Counted from the stretch's first letter, positions 38,177 through 48,487 are shown. The stretch is 64,000 nucleotides of DNA from Virgibacillus halotolerans (GCF_016908515.1 NZ_JAFBEA010000001.1:248001-312000); one strand, 5' to 3'. Notes: generated from the letters alone by a model not told the origin. Translations and numbers: made by a program.

Positions 38177-40261
38177 ATGACGAAACATGTTCTATTTGAA
38201 ATCGGATTAGAGGAATTACCAGCAGGATATGTAGATGATGCGGAAACACAACTTGCAGAAAAGACAGCGAAGTGGCTGAAAGACTTGCGTATTTCTTATG
38301 AAACAATTACTTCCTATTCAACACCAAGGCGACTAGCCGTTTTAATTCAGGGTATGGCTGAGGAACAGACAACAATTGAAGAAGAGGCGAAAGGACCGGC
38401 TGTAAAAATAGCAAAAGACAGTGAAGGAAATTGGACTAAGGCAGCTATTGGCTTTACAAAAGGACAAGGTAAAACCGTTGACGATATTTATACGAAGGAA
38501 ATCAAAGATACAACTTATATTTTTGTAAAAAAACATATCGAGGGTCAACAAACTGCTGAGCTCTTACCCGAGTTTCAAGCAATTATTGAGTCGATAACAT
38601 TTGCGAAAAACATGCATTGGGGGGAAGAAACGCTGAGGTATGCTCGGCCGATCAGGTGGCTTGTGGCGATGTATGGTGAAGAAATAATTCCGTTTGAAAT
38701 CGCACATGTACAAACAAGTAATATTACCTATGGTCACCGCTTTTTGGGAGAAAAAATTGTACTGGAGGATCCGACAGACTACGAGCACCAATTAAAGAAA
38801 AACTTCGTCATTGCAGATGCAAAAGAACGGGAGCAATTAATTATTGATGGCATTCATCGTTTGGAAGCGGAAAAGAATGTTCATATTCCAGTCGATGCTG
38901 CGTTATTAAATGAAGTCCGTAACTTAGTCGAGTATCCCACTGTATTCATCGGAGCATTTGAAGCTAAGTTCTTGAAGCTACCTTCAGAAGTTTTAATTAT
39001 TTCGATGAAGGAGCATCAACGTTATTTCCCTGTGGAAGCCGCAGATGGTGAGTTATTACCGCATTTTGTCGGTGTCCGTAATGGGGATGATTATGCAATT
39101 GAACACGTGATTAAAGGCAATGAAAAAGTGCTTTATGCACGATTATCCGATGGTCAATTTTTCTATGAAGAAGATCAAAAGCATCCAATTGATTACTACT
39201 TGGAAAAACTGGATCGGGTCGTGTTTCAGGAGAAATTAGGGACCATCAGTGATAAACTGGATCGGGTTGTTCATCTTACGAGAAAATTAGCAGTACATTT
39301 GAATTTGGATGAAGCAACAACAAAGCTGGCATTAAGAGCCGCAGCAATCAGTAAATTTGACCTGGTGACAAATATGGTAAATGAATTTACCGAACTGCAA
39401 GGGGTTATTGGAGAGAAATATGCAAGCATCCTTGGAGAGAATCCAGCGGTTTCAAAAGCAATCCGCGAGCATTATATGCCGGTTCAATCGAATGGTCAGC
39501 TGCCGGAATCTCTGATAGGATCGATCGTAAGTATTGCGGATAAATTAGATACCATTGTCGGTTGTATTGCTGTTGGATTAACACCGACAGGATCACAGGA
39601 CCCCTATGCATTAAGACGCCAGGCTGCTGGCGTATTAAAAATTATGGAGGGTAACCATTGGGATATTTCTTTAGAGACATTATTAAAGGATACTCAAGCC
39701 ATCTATCGGACAAGTGATGTTGAACAAGAGGATCCAGAGGCTGTTGCAAATAAATTGCATGGATTTTTCCAGTTACGCGCGACCTATTTGCTAAAAGAAT
39801 GGCAGATTGAACAAGATGTCATTCAAGCAGTGCTTAACAAAGTAATTGGTGTGTTTGAGTATACTTTAGCGAAAGCGAAGGTACTGTCGTCCAAGCGGAA
39901 TGATGACCAGTTTAAATCTGTACAGGAAGCCTTGGTTCGCATTTTAAATTTATCAAGTAAAGCGGAAACGGCAGAAGTAGATCCCACAAAATTTGTGACC
40001 GACTCGGAAGCAGCATTATTTCGCGCCTATGAAGCGGTACAAGAGAAATATCATTCGTTAAATCAGGATAAGCAAGCATCTGAGGCCTTGGCGTGCCTAG
40101 GAGAACTGGCTGATCCGATTCATCAGTTCTTTGATAACAATATGGTGATGGCAGATGATGAACAGCTTAGAAATAACCGACTGGCATTAGTAAAAAATAT
40201 TTCTTTATTAATTAACGACTATGCCGATTTAACAGTCATTGAATGGAAACAACATTTCTAA
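38177..40261 (+). CDS. glyS: Glycyl-tRNA synthetase beta subunit
   Basis: A 694-residue beta subunit that binds tRNA-Gly; includes an HD-like middle domain and a C-terminal anticodon-binding DALR-type region. MTKHVLFEIGLEELPAGY at the N-terminus is typical. It follows glyQ with AAGGAGG inside the glyQ end. Confidence 0.97.
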   Translation: MTKHVLFEIGLEELPAGYVDDAETQLAEKTAKWLKDLRISYETITSYSTPRRLAVLIQGMAEEQTTIEEEAKGPAVKIAKDSEGNWTKAAIGFTKGQGKTVDDIYTKEIKDTTYIFVKKHIEGQQTAELLPEFQAIIESITFAKNMHWGEETLRYARPIRWLVAMYGEEIIPFEIAHVQTSNITYGHRFLGEKIVLEDPTDYEHQLKKNFVIADAKEREQLIIDGIHRLEAEKNVHIPVDAALLNEVRNLVEYPTVFIGAFEAKFLKLPSEVLIISMKEHQRYFPVEAADGELLPHFVGVRNGDDYAIEHVIKGNEKVLYARLSDGQFFYEEDQKHPIDYYLEKLDRVVFQEKLGTISDKLDRVVHLTRKLAVHLNLDEATTKLALRAAAISKFDLVTNMVNEFTELQGVIGEKYASILGENPAVSKAIREHYMPVQSNGQLPESLIGSIVSIADKLDTIVGCIAVGLTPTGSQDPYALRRQAAGVLKIMEGNHWDISLETLLKDTQAIYRTSDVEQEDPEAVANKLHGFFQLRATYLLKEWQIEQDVIQAVLNKVIGVFEYTLAKAKVLSSKRNDDQFKSVQEALVRILNLSSKAETAEVDPTKFVTDSEAALFRAYEAVQEKYHSLNQDKQASEALACLGELADPIHQFFDNNMVMADDEQLRNNRLALVKNISLLINDYADLTVIEWKQHF

Positions 40262-40349
40262 TCTGTATAACCCTGTTTTCCTTTTTGCACTAAGTCAGCT
40301 ATAATATTACGAAAGTAGTATGACATAAATGCCCTTAGGTGGTGTGAAG

Positions 40350-40979
40350 ATGGAGTTATCGAATAGACAAGAACAAATTATTGAAATAGTAAAGGGAAAT
40401 GGACCGATTACCGGTGAGCATATTGCGGATCGCCTCCATTTAACGCGAGCTACATTACGGCCAGATTTAGCGATTTTAACGATGGCTGGTTTTCTTGATG
40501 CAAGACCTCGTGTTGGCTATTTTTTCACAGGCAAGACCGGATTTGAATTGCTGACAGAGAATATAAAAAAAATGGAAGTCCATGATTACCAGCATGTTCC
40601 GGTGGTTGTAAAGGAAGATGTTTCTGTATATGATGCGATATCAACAATGTTCTTAGAGGATGTTGGCACATTGTTTGTTGTGGACGATCATGCTTGTTTA
40701 ATTGGCGTATTATCACGCAAGGATTTATTACGAGCAAGTATTGGCCAACAGGATTTAAATGCTGTACCTGTTCATATTATTATGACAAGAATGCCGAATA
40801 TTACGGTGTGCAGAAAAGAAGACGCATTGATTGAAGTTGCCCAGAAGCTCATCAACAAGCAGATTGATGGTGTACCAGTAGTAAAGGATACTGAGCATGG
40901 TCTGGAAGTTGTCGGGCGGATCACCAAAACAACGATAACAAAGGTATTTGTTGAGTTAGTCATGGAAGATCATGTATAG
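40350..40979 (+). CDS. ccpN: Transcriptional repressor CcpN
   Basis: A 209-residue repressor of gluconeogenic genes during growth on glucose. An N-terminal helix-turn-helix (about 1–60, ELSNRQEQIIEIVKGNGPITGEHIA) is followed by two CBS domains that sense nucleotides. The ATG at 40350 has TAGGTGG upstream; an in-frame ATG at 40329 has none. In Bacillus it is paired with the next gene. Confidence 0.93.
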   Translation: MELSNRQEQIIEIVKGNGPITGEHIADRLHLTRATLRPDLAILTMAGFLDARPRVGYFFTGKTGFELLTENIKKMEVHDYQHVPVVVKEDVSVYDAISTMFLEDVGTLFVVDDHACLIGVLSRKDLLRASIGQQDLNAVPVHIIMTRMPNITVCRKEDALIEVAQKLINKQIDGVPVVKDTEHGLEVVGRITKTTITKVFVELVMEDHV

Positions 40980-41014
40980 CAGGGGATAATTAGAAAAGGG
41001 GAAGGGGCTTACAT

Positions 41015-41821
41015 ATGGGAGCAAAACCGATTGTTTATGTTTTATCAGATTCTGTTGGGGAGACTGCTGAATTGGTGATTAAAGCAGGATTAAGTCAATT
41101 TAATAATGGGGAGTTTAAAATTCATCGCATCCCTTATATTGAAGATAAAGCAACTATTGAAGAAGCGGTACAGTTAGCGAAAGAAAATAATGGAATAATC
41201 GGCTTTACTTTAGTAGATCCGGAACTGCGCAATTACACAAATGAACGCGCCGGTCAATTGCATATCGAAGCAATTGATATTATGGGGCCCATGATGTTGG
41301 CAATGGAAAAGGTATTTGAAAGTTCTCCAAGACTGGAGCCTGGTCTGGTTCACAAGTTGGATGAGGATTATTTTAAACGTGTTGAAGCAATAGAATTTGC
41401 GGTAAAATACGATGATGGACGAGATTCACGAGGTATTTCCAGGGCAGATATTGTATTAATCGGAGTATCTCGTACGTCGAAAACACCTTTATCTCAATAT
41501 CTGGCCCATAAAAGAATTAAAGTGGCGAATGTTCCTATCGTTCCAGAAGTTGATCCACCAGAGGAATTGTTTGGTGTAGATCCATCTAAATGTATTGGCC
41601 TCAGAATCAGCCCGGAGAAATTAAATGATATTCGAAAAGAACGATTAAAAGCACTTGGACTCGGTGATCAAGCAACATATGCCAATATCAAACGCATTCA
41701 TCAGGAACTGGAATACTTTAATAAAATTGTGGATAGAATTGGTTGCGAAGTGATTAATGTTTCCAACAAAGCAGTTGAAGAAACCGCCAATATTATTTTA
41801 CAAACGATTAGAAGTCATTAA
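41015..41821 (+). CDS. ppsR: PEP synthase/pyruvate phosphate dikinase regulatory protein
   Basis: A 268-residue DUF299 protein: a bifunctional kinase and pyrophosphorylase that uses ADP to switch its target enzyme off and on. The P-loop-like [11 protein letters not shown] lies near residue 150 and the N-terminal [11 protein letters not shown] motif is present. It matches YqfL, partner of CcpN in control of gluconeogenesis. Its terminator now appears to lie 760 bp downstream, beyond an inserted element. Confidence 0.92.
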   Translation: MGAKPIVYVLSDSVGETAELVIKAGLSQFNNGEFKIHRIPYIEDKATIEEAVQLAKENNGIIGFTLVDPELRNYTNERAGQLHIEAIDIMGPMMLAMEKVFESSPRLEPGLVHKLDEDYFKRVEAIEFAVKYDDGRDSRGISRADIVLIGVSRTSKTPLSQYLAHKRIKVANVPIVPEVDPPEELFGVDPSKCIGLRISPEKLNDIRKERLKALGLGDQATYANIKRIHQELEYFNKIVDRIGCEVINVSNKAVEETANIILQTIRSH

Positions 41822-42045
41822 AAGATGCAGCATGAAATATAATTATATACTCAACTTTCGCAGAGTAAAATTGACAAATAAACCTTGATAGAATTAGGTA
41901 AGATGATAATACAACTGCTCAAGTTGACTTTCGATAGAGCCTTTTCGTTAATTTTGACGCTTTTATTACAGCATTTATATAAACTGCGTCATAAGAGCAT
42001 GTTGATTTCCCAAGAGGTGTGTTATTCGCCGTCCGGAATCGATCC

Positions 42046-42175
42046 GGGCGGATGCTTTCCGCGGGCACGGCCTCAGCCACCTCGAGAAAACCACTCTCGG
42101 GGGTCTTCGGACACGTGCTGGGACTGCGATTACTCGTCCCACCGAAAATCTTTGTTCCCGCTGGAGTCACCGCCC
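42046..42175 (+). repeat. GC-rich interspersed repeat, module 1
   Basis: A 130-bp GC-rich block in AT-rich surroundings, bounded by GGGCGG and CCGCCC. It contains CTTTCCGCGGGC (42055–42066), GGCCTCAGCC and TCCCGCTGGAGTC (42156–42168), words typical of a repeat family scattered between genes in Bacillaceae genomes. It does not look coding. Confidence 0.65.
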
Positions 42176-42268
42176 TTCTTTCATCCGGACTGGTAATGCT
42201 TATTTAGGGTAGGTACTTTGTCATTTCATCCAGCCAAAGCATGCTTTTATTGGCAAACATTATACTTA

Positions 42269-42385
42269 GCAGCCCATATACACGAAGACTCCAGCGGGAG
42301 GAAAGGCATCGGTGAGACCCCGCAGTGCTTAAGCACAAGGAGGCTCAGCAGCCGCCCGCGGAAAGCGGAGTGTATATGGGGCTGC
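42269..42385 (-). repeat. GC-rich interspersed repeat, module 2 (inverted relative to module 1)
   Basis: A 117-bp block with near-perfect ends GCAGCCCATATACAC (42269–42283) and GTGTATATGGGGCTGC (42370–42385). It carries the complements of two module 1 words: GACTCCAGCGGGA (42287–42299) and GCCCGCGGAAAG (42354–42365). It is thus a related copy in the opposite direction, able to form a long hairpin. Confidence 0.65.
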
Positions 42386-42473
42386 GGACGACTAAGAAAC
42401 TTGTTTCATTGTCAGCGTTAAGATCTAACAAAGACAGAATTTATGTCGCAAATTATCCCTTCTTGTGTAAAAA

Positions 42474-42498
42474 ACAACCTTTTATTTTACAAGGTTGT
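42474..42498 (+). repeat. Hairpin inside the 725-bp element
   Basis: A perfect 8-bp ACAACCTT/AAGGTTGT stem with a 9-nt loop, without a T-tail on the plus strand. Confidence 0.4.
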
Positions 42499-42580
42499 CA
42501 AGGGAATTATTAGAAACACTCTAGGTTTAACTTGTCTAACTCTTTAAACGTTTTTTTGATGCGAAAGTTGAGTTATATAG

Positions 42581-42616
42581 AAAAACATTCTTCGGAAATT
42601 TTGTTGAATGTTTTTT
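42581..42616 (+). terminator. Terminator, probably the original one of ppsR
   Basis: A perfect 10-bp AAAAACATTC/GAATGTTTTT stem with a 15-nt loop and a T-run. It begins 7 bp after the end of the 725-bp element, while ppsR ends 27 bp before it. Confidence 0.7.
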
Positions 42617-43014
42617 CTGCTGTTGGGAAAAAGTAAACAATTTAATAGCATTTTATGTGTATCTGTATTATAATTGTTCTTTGTGTAAAGATATATAATA
42701 AGTAGACAGGCATATAATAATAAAAAATATGTACAATAAAGAAGGAATTTAATAGGATTGTGTAGAAATAGATAATAAAGGTATTTTAAATACTATTTTA
42801 TACGCTTTTTCTGTTCTGTACATTATAGGGTTTATATGTCAACATCATGAGGTACAATGGTATGTAAATAGCTCAAGATCATTAGAACGAGAAAGTGTAT
42901 GGTCCTTCAGTAGAGTGATAGTGGATAAGGGGGATGTTTTTCGTTTTAGTAAAAATGTCGAATCTTGAAGGATTTTCTTAAGTTATCTCGAATATAAGTT
43001 AGCATGGTGATTAT
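42617..43014 (+). other. AT-rich control region upstream of dnaG
   Basis: 398 bp without a credible gene. Besides the sigma-H-like site at 42741–42768, TATAAT hexamers occur at 42669–42674 and 42694–42699 but without good -35 partners. yqxD/antE, found here in B. subtilis, is absent. Confidence 0.5.
42741..42768 (+). promoter_or_regulatory. Candidate sigma-H promoter of dnaG–sigA
   Basis: GAAGGAATT (42741–42749) fits the -35 consensus RNAGGAWWW fully. After 12 bp, GTAGAAATA (42762–42770) fits RNNGAATWW except at one base. A sigma-H promoter in the sigA operon is known in B. subtilis. Confidence 0.5.
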
Positions 43015-44829
43015 ATGGCCAATCAGATACCTGAAGAGGTAATAGAAGAGATTCGTAAAGCAAATGATGTAGTAGATGTCATTGGCGAGTATGTACAGTT
43101 AAAGAAACAAGGAAAAAATTATTTCGGATTGTGTCCATTTCATGGCGAAAAGACGCCATCATTTTCCGTCACACAGGAAAAACAGATTTTTCATTGCTTT
43201 GGTTGTCAAAAAGGTGGCAATGTTGTGACGTTTTTAATGGAAATGGAAAACTTTTCATTTTACGAAGCATTAAAGCACCTTGCCGATAGGGCTGGCGTAC
43301 AGTTACCGGAGCAGGAATACCGAAAAGAATCTTCACTATCGGGAGAAAATCAGAGCATCCTATCCGCTTATGAATGGCTTACGAAACTTTATCATCATTT
43401 GCTCAAGTTTACGAAGGATGGTAAAGCAGGCTACAACTATTTTAAGGAACGAGGTATTAATGAAGAAGCCGTTGATGCATTTCAACTGGGATTTGCACCG
43501 AATGTAAAAGACTTCACTGCAGAATTCCTTGAAAAAAAAGGATTTCATCAGCAATTACTTATAAAAGCTGGTTTGCTTTCCTTACAGGATGATCATAGTG
43601 TAACAGATCGTTTTCGGGGAAGAGTCATATTTCCGATTCGCAATCATTTAGGAAAGACGATCGGTTTTGGTGGCAGGGCCATCATGGAACAAGAACCAAA
43701 GTATTTAAACAGCTCTGAAAGTGAATTATTTCAAAAGGGAAAACTGCTATATAACTTTGATTTAGCAAAAAGGCATATTCGCAAACAAAATGAAGTCATT
43801 TTATTTGAAGGATATATGGATGTAATATCTGCATACCAAGCCGGGTTTAAAAATGTTATTGCAACGATGGGAACAGCCTTGACTGAAAATCAAGCTAAAT
43901 TATTAAGGCGTTATGTGGATACTGTTATCTTATGTTATGACTCTGATAATGCTGGGCTTGAAGGAACTTATAAGGCCGCAGAACTACTGCGCAAAACCGG
44001 TTGCCAGGTCAAAGTTACCAACATGGAAAACGGTATGGACCCGGACGATTTCATTAAACAGTTTGGTGCGGAAGCATTCGACAATCAAGTGATTAAAGCA
44101 AGTGACACCTATATGGGATTTTATATGCGGTACTTGAAAAAAGATTACCATTTAAATCTTGAAGGGGATCGCATAGAATATGTAGAAAATGTATTAAAAC
44201 AATTGGCAATGATTGATTCACCGATTGAACGGGAATATTATTTAAAAGAGCTCAGTAATGAATATAGTATTTCTTTAGATACATTAAAAGATGAATTAAA
44301 CAATAATCGTCAAGAGGCAGGAATTCATAAGGATAAGAGAGAAAAGAACAGATATACTAATAGGGGATCAAGTTTTACCAAACAAAGAAAATTACTACCA
44401 GCTTTTCATAATGCTGAAAGACAGCTTATTTCATATATGTTGCAAGACGTGAACATTACTGATAAAGTGCAGGAGGAAATTGGAGCTGCCTTTAATGTGG
44501 ATGAGCATAAAATAATTGCAACACATTTATATGCCTTTTATGAAGCAGGTCATCCGGCTGATGTTAGTTTGTTTATTGAAAAACTATCAGACCAACGAGT
44601 CAAGCAGTTGGTTGCTGAAATTGCAATGGCACCTGTACTCGAAGATATCAGCGATCAAGTAATTCATGATTATATTAGAATTATTCGTGCTGAAATGAGC
44701 GATAAAGTAAGTGTTAAATCGCTTAAAGAGGCACAAAAGTTAGCAGAGCAACAGAACGATCCAATTAAAGCTGCGCAAATTGCGATGCAGATCATAGAAA
44801 TACGGAAACAATGGGAACAGTCAAATTAA
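43015..44829 (+). CDS. dnaG: DNA primase
   Basis: A 604-residue primase that makes RNA primers at the replication fork. The CHC2 zinc finger uses C40, H43, C61 and C64; the TOPRIM core has FEGYMDV and DSDNAG; the C-terminal domain binds DnaB/DnaC helicase. The ATG at 43015 is preceded by a moderate GGTGA. It is followed 31 bp later by sigA, the classic macromolecular synthesis operon. Confidence 0.97.
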   Translation: MANQIPEEVIEEIRKANDVVDVIGEYVQLKKQGKNYFGLCPFHGEKTPSFSVTQEKQIFHCFGCQKGGNVVTFLMEMENFSFYEALKHLADRAGVQLPEQEYRKESSLSGENQSILSAYEWLTKLYHHLLKFTKDGKAGYNYFKERGINEEAVDAFQLGFAPNVKDFTAEFLEKKGFHQQLLIKAGLLSLQDDHSVTDRFRGRVIFPIRNHLGKTIGFGGRAIMEQEPKYLNSSESELFQKGKLLYNFDLAKRHIRKQNEVILFEGYMDVISAYQAGFKNVIATMGTALTENQAKLLRRYVDTVILCYDSDNAGLEGTYKAAELLRKTGCQVKVTNMENGMDPDDFIKQFGAEAFDNQVIKASDTYMGFYMRYLKKDYHLNLEGDRIEYVENVLKQLAMIDSPIEREYYLKELSNEYSISLDTLKDELNNNRQEAGIHKDKREKNRYTNRGSSFTKQRKLLPAFHNAERQLISYMLQDVNITDKVQEEIGAAFNVDEHKIIATHLYAFYEAGHPADVSLFIEKLSDQRVKQLVAEIAMAPVLEDISDQVIHDYIRIIRAEMSDKVSVKSLKEAQKLAEQQNDPIKAAQIAMQIIEIRKQWEQSN

Positions 44830-44860
44830 ATCTTTACGTAGTCTGGAAGGAGGGGGACTC

Positions 44861-45982
44861 ATGGCCGAAAACAAATCTTCACAAACAAAAGATAACGAGC
44901 AGGAGTTAACACTGGAACAAGCAAAGGATCAACTACTTGAAATGGGAAAGAAACGCGGTGTGTTGGCGTATGAAGAGGTAGCGGATCGCCTGTCGAATTT
45001 TGTGATTGAATCAGATCAAATGGATGAGTTTTATGAGTACCTAGGAGAACAAGGTGTCGAAATTATTGGTGAATCTGAAGATGATCCAAACATGCAACAA
45101 ATTGCAAAAGAGGAAGAAGTAAATCTTAAGGATCTGAGTGTACCACTAGGTATTAAAATTAATGACCCAGTGCGTATGTATCTGAAAGAAATCGGTCGGG
45201 TTGATTTATTATCCGCTGCAGAAGAAATTGAGCTTGCAACCCGTATTGAAAAAGGTGATGAAGAGGCGAAACGGCGTCTTGCAGAAGCGAACCTCCGTCT
45301 TGTGGTTAGTATTGCTAAACGATATGTCGGAAGGGGCATGCTGTTTTTAGATCTGATTCAAGAAGGAAATATGGGCTTAATCAAAGCGGTTGAAAAGTTT
45401 GACCACCGAAAAGGGTTTAAATTCAGTACGTATGCAACATGGTGGATACGCCAAGCAATTACACGTGCAATCGCTGACCAGGCCAGAACCATTCGGATTC
45501 CGGTGCATATGGTTGAAACAATCAATAAGCTAATTCGTGTTCAACGTCAACAATTGCAGGATTTAGGCAGGGAACCAACTCCTGAAGAAATTGGGGAAGA
45601 AATGGAGCTGTCACCTGATAAAGTTCGCGATATTCTTAAAATCGCACAAGAGCCTGTCTCGTTGGAAACGCCTATTGGTGAGGAAGATGATTCCCATCTT
45701 GGTGACTTCATTGAAGACAATGAAGCAGTATCTCCATCTGATCATGCTGCATATGAGCTACTGAAAGAACAATTGGAGGACGTACTGGATACACTGACAG
45801 ACAGAGAAGAGAATGTACTACGGTTACGTTTTGGACTTGATGATGGACGTACACGGACATTGGAAGAGGTAGGAAAAGTTTTTGGTGTAACAAGAGAAAG
45901 AATCAGACAAATAGAAGCGAAAGCGTTACGTAAATTAAGACACCCAAGCCGCAGCAAACGATTAAAAGACTTTTTGGATTGA
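44861..45982 (+). CDS. sigA: RNA polymerase primary sigma factor SigA (RpoD)
   Basis: A 373-residue housekeeping sigma factor with region 1.1 at the N-terminus, region 1.2 ([11 protein letters not shown]), region 2 ([19 protein letters not shown]…[10 protein letters not shown]) and region 4.2 with the [26 protein letters not shown]. The 371-ish length and absence of the large non-conserved insert fit Firmicutes. AAGGAGGGGG precedes the ATG. Confidence 0.98.
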   Translation: MAENKSSQTKDNEQELTLEQAKDQLLEMGKKRGVLAYEEVADRLSNFVIESDQMDEFYEYLGEQGVEIIGESEDDPNMQQIAKEEEVNLKDLSVPLGIKINDPVRMYLKEIGRVDLLSAAEEIELATRIEKGDEEAKRRLAEANLRLVVSIAKRYVGRGMLFLDLIQEGNMGLIKAVEKFDHRKGFKFSTYATWWIRQAITRAIADQARTIRIPVHMVETINKLIRVQRQQLQDLGREPTPEEIGEEMELSPDKVRDILKIAQEPVSLETPIGEEDDSHLGDFIEDNEAVSPSDHAAYELLKEQLEDVLDTLTDREENVLRLRFGLDDGRTRTLEEVGKVFGVTRERIRQIEAKALRKLRHPSRSKRLKDFLD

Positions 45983-45989
45983 TATGTTT

Positions 45990-46027
45990 AGTCATTGGGC
46001 ACAAGCGGTGTGTGCAATGACTTTTCT
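45990..46027 (+). terminator. Terminator after sigA
   Basis: An 8-bp AGTCATTG/CAATGACT stem, extended inward by imperfect pairing, followed by TTTTCT. Confidence 0.7.
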
Positions 46028-46211
46028 ATTATGTTTATTCTATAGAAGCCATGATAAAAAAACGCTTCTCGTAACAATTTTTTCATATATTAAAGGAATT
46101 TTACTATTTTTTATAAAGTTTCACATATTATGCCTTTAAACTATTTGGATTATCGAGTAAAATATATATAGTCTTTCATTAATGGTTGGGATTACATAAG
46201 GAGGAAGCGTA

Positions 46212-46586
46212 ATGAAAAAGAACCCGGTTATCCCTTTTGCAATTATTGCTGTTATTGGGGTACTTCTGGTAATTGTTATATCTGCTGTTGGCATAGGACA
46301 GCGAAATGATATAGCTGATGAAGGGAACGACGAAGCTACAGAAGAAGAATCACAAGATGGAGAAACTTCAGATGATCCTGAAGAAATCTTTGAAAGTAAT
46401 TGTGCAAGCTGTCATGGTGCTGATTTATCAGGGGGAGCAGGTCCTGATTTAACCAAAGTAGGCAGCGATCATTCTGAAGAAGAAATCCATGATATCGCTG
46501 TAAACGGAACAGGATCTATGCCTCCAGGAATGGCAACAGATGAAGAAGCCGAAGTTTTAGCGAAATGGCTTTCTGAAAAGAAGTAA
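46212..46586 (+). CDS. cccA: Membrane-anchored cytochrome c-550
   Basis: A 124-residue c-type cytochrome: N-terminal membrane anchor (about 8–30), an acidic Glu/Asp-rich linker (about 36–57) and a small heme domain with CASCH (C64, C67, H68) and the Met ligand in GSMPPGM. The heme domain faces outside and carries electrons to the terminal oxidase. GGAGG precedes the ATG. Place after sigA matches cccA of B. subtilis. Confidence 0.93.
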   Translation: MKKNPVIPFAIIAVIGVLLVIVISAVGIGQRNDIADEGNDEATEEESQDGETSDDPEEIFESNCASCHGADLSGGAGPDLTKVGSDHSEEEIHDIAVNGTGSMPPGMATDEEAEVLAKWLSEKK

Positions 46587-46607
46587 TAAAAAACATATTT
46601 CATGGAT

Positions 46608-46642
46608 AAAAGCTTTCTGATATAATGCAGAAAGCTTTTTCT
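46608..46642 (+). terminator. Terminator after cccA
   Basis: A perfect 12-bp AAAAGCTTTCTG stem (46608–46619 / 46628–46639) with an 8-nt loop and T-run. The loop region contains TATAAT, which might also act as a -10 element for trmK. Confidence 0.85.
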
Positions 46643-46662
46643 CTTCATATAAGGAGTTAATA

Positions 46663-47394
46663 ATGTTAAAAAAATTACCACTTTCTGATCGGTTACAACT
46701 AGTAGCGTCTTATCTTAGTGCAGGGACAATTTTTGCAGATATTGGTTCTGATCACGCTTATCTGCCATGTTATGTTTGCTCACGTGATAAAACGGCTAAA
46801 GCAATCGCAGGGGAATTAAATGAAGGACCGTTTATGCGGGCACAGGAAACTGTTCAATATTATGGATTGACAGAGAAGATTGATGTTCGTTTGGGGAATG
46901 GCTTACAAGTAATAAATAATGAAGATAAAGTGAAAGAGGTCGTTATTGCAGGCATGGGGGGCGCTTTGATTAAAACGATTTTGCAGGACGGACAGGAAAA
47001 ACTAGCTTCCGTCCATCGTATTATCACACAGCCCAATGTGGATGCAAGAAGTGTGCGTCAGTGGCTTTTAGAAAATAGATTTACGATTATAAGCGAGACG
47101 ATTATAGAGGATCATGGGCATATCTATGAAATTATCGTTGCAGATAAGGGATCAGAGATGAATCCATATGATGAAACTGTGCTTGAGCAGCAATTATTAT
47201 TCGGTCCACTTTTGTTGAAAAATAGAACACCAGTATTTCAACAAAAATGGCAGGCGGAATATGAAAAACGCAGTCTTATTATTGAACAAATGAAATCTGC
47301 AAAACAACAAAACGAAGAAAAATTAACACAATTCGAGAAAGAGTTAGCTTGGATGAAGGAGGTATTGCAGTATAATGACGCATTTAACAAATAA
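46663..47394 (+). CDS. trmK: tRNA (adenine22-N1)-methyltransferase TrmK
   Basis: A 243-residue SAM-dependent enzyme forming m1A22 in bacterial tRNAs. Motif I is FADIGSDHAYLP (about 23–34); a C-terminal coiled coil (residues about 195–235) is typical. AAGGAG precedes the ATG. It overlaps yqfO by 20 bp. Confidence 0.94.
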   Translation: MLKKLPLSDRLQLVASYLSAGTIFADIGSDHAYLPCYVCSRDKTAKAIAGELNEGPFMRAQETVQYYGLTEKIDVRLGNGLQVINNEDKVKEVVIAGMGGALIKTILQDGQEKLASVHRIITQPNVDARSVRQWLLENRFTIISETIIEDHGHIYEIIVADKGSEMNPYDETVLEQQLLFGPLLLKNRTPVFQQKWQAEYEKRSLIIEQMKSAKQQNEEKLTQFEKELAWMKEVLQYNDAFNK

Positions 47395-48487
47395 TGCTAT
47401 ATTTAACATCATGGAGCAATGGGCACCTAAAAGCTTAGCCTATGAATGGGATAATGTCGGACTGCAAATCGGTTCTTATAATAAGCCGGTAAAAAAGGTG
47501 ATGATCACTTTGGATGTGCTTGAACCGGTTGTTGATGAAGCAATCGAAAATCATGTTGATTTGATTATCGCGCATCATCCACTTTTATTCAAATCCATCA
47601 AACAGATTAATACAGATACACCTGCAGGTCGCGTGATGGAAAAACTAATCAAACATGATATTACTGTTTACGCGGCGCACACGAATCTAGATGCAGCAGA
47701 AGGCGGCGTCAATGACATGCTCTGTGATCGTCTGGGAGTGGATGACAGGGAGGTACTCGTTGATACCGATACAGAACGGCTGTACAAACTAGCTGTATAT
47801 GTTCCGACGACGCATTTGGATACGGTTCGTGATGCGTTAAGTGGGCAGGGTGCTGGCCATATTGGGAATTATAGTCATTGTACTTTTCAAACACCAGGAC
47901 AAGGAACATTTAAACCACTTGCAGGAACCGATCCTTTTATTGGGTTTCAGGATGAAATAGCATTCGTGGATGAAGTGAAAATAGAAACAATTGTACAAGA
48001 ACAAAAGCTCTCATCCGTAATTAACGCCATTATTCAAGCACATCCATATGAAGAGGTTGCTTATGATATTTTCCCATTGAAAAATGCTGGTAAAAACATT
48101 GGAATTGGCAGGATAGGAACATTAACCCCAGCGATGAATGTGGAGGAGCTTTCGGCGCATGTAAAAGCCGTGATGAATATTTCTCATGTAAGGGTAATTG
48201 GAGATATAACAAAAAAGGTGAACAAAGTTGCAATCCTAGGCGGAAGTGGTGAAAAGTACATTCACACAGCCAAGCAAAAAGGTGCAGATGTTTATATTAC
48301 CGGTGATATGACATTTCATGTAGCCCAGGATGCATGGGTTAGTGGTATACCGGTGATTGATGCTGGCCACTATATTGAAGAGGTCATGAAGCATTCAACG
48401 AAAAATCACTTAGATGATGAACTACAGGATGATGCGGTTGAAATTATCGTATCAAAGGTGAATACTGATCCTTTTCAAATGTTATAA
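47375..48487 (+). CDS. yqfO: Nif3-like dinuclear metal protein YqfO (GCH1-like type 2)
   Basis: A 370-residue NIF3-family protein. Metal ligands appear in DLIIAHHPLLF, AAHTNLDAAEGGVN and near the C-terminus (DAGHYIEE). About 100 residues in the middle (roughly 135–235) form the extra PII/CutA-like domain of the long Firmicutes type. Function is unproven; the older label of GTP cyclohydrolase is doubtful. Coupled to trmK. Confidence 0.9.
   Translation: MTHLTNNAIFNIMEQWAPKSLAYEWDNVGLQIGSYNKPVKKVMITLDVLEPVVDEAIENHVDLIIAHHPLLFKSIKQINTDTPAGRVMEKLIKHDITVYAAHTNLDAAEGGVNDMLCDRLGVDDREVLVDTDTERLYKLAVYVPTTHLDTVRDALSGQGAGHIGNYSHCTFQTPGQGTFKPLAGTDPFIGFQDEIAFVDEVKIETIVQEQKLSSVINAIIQAHPYEEVAYDIFPLKNAGKNIGIGRIGTLTPAMNVEELSAHVKAVMNISHVRVIGDITKKVNKVAILGGSGEKYIHTAKQKGADVYITGDMTFHVAQDAWVSGIPVIDAGHYIEEVMKHSTKNHLDDELQDDAVEIIVSKVNTDPFQML

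Larger units (their letters stand above)
41849..42573. mobile_element. TIR-bounded 725-bp element without transposase (MITE-like or decayed)
   Basis: The ends are perfect 14-bp inverted repeats: ACTCAACTTTCGCA at 41849–41862 and its complement at 42560–42573. Both ends are flanked by TATAT (41844–41848 and 42574–42578), compatible with a 5-bp target duplication. No transposase is encoded; the open frames inside have no ribosome-binding sites. It contains two GC-rich repeat modules. The family is not identified. The AT-rich duplicated bases could also agree by chance. Confidence 0.5.

Noticed and set aside
41885-42513. Open frames of 60–100 codons inside the 725-bp element, as possible transposase remnants
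   Set aside because: Their frames follow the GC-rich repeat, have no start signals and show no transposase motif such as DDE spacing.
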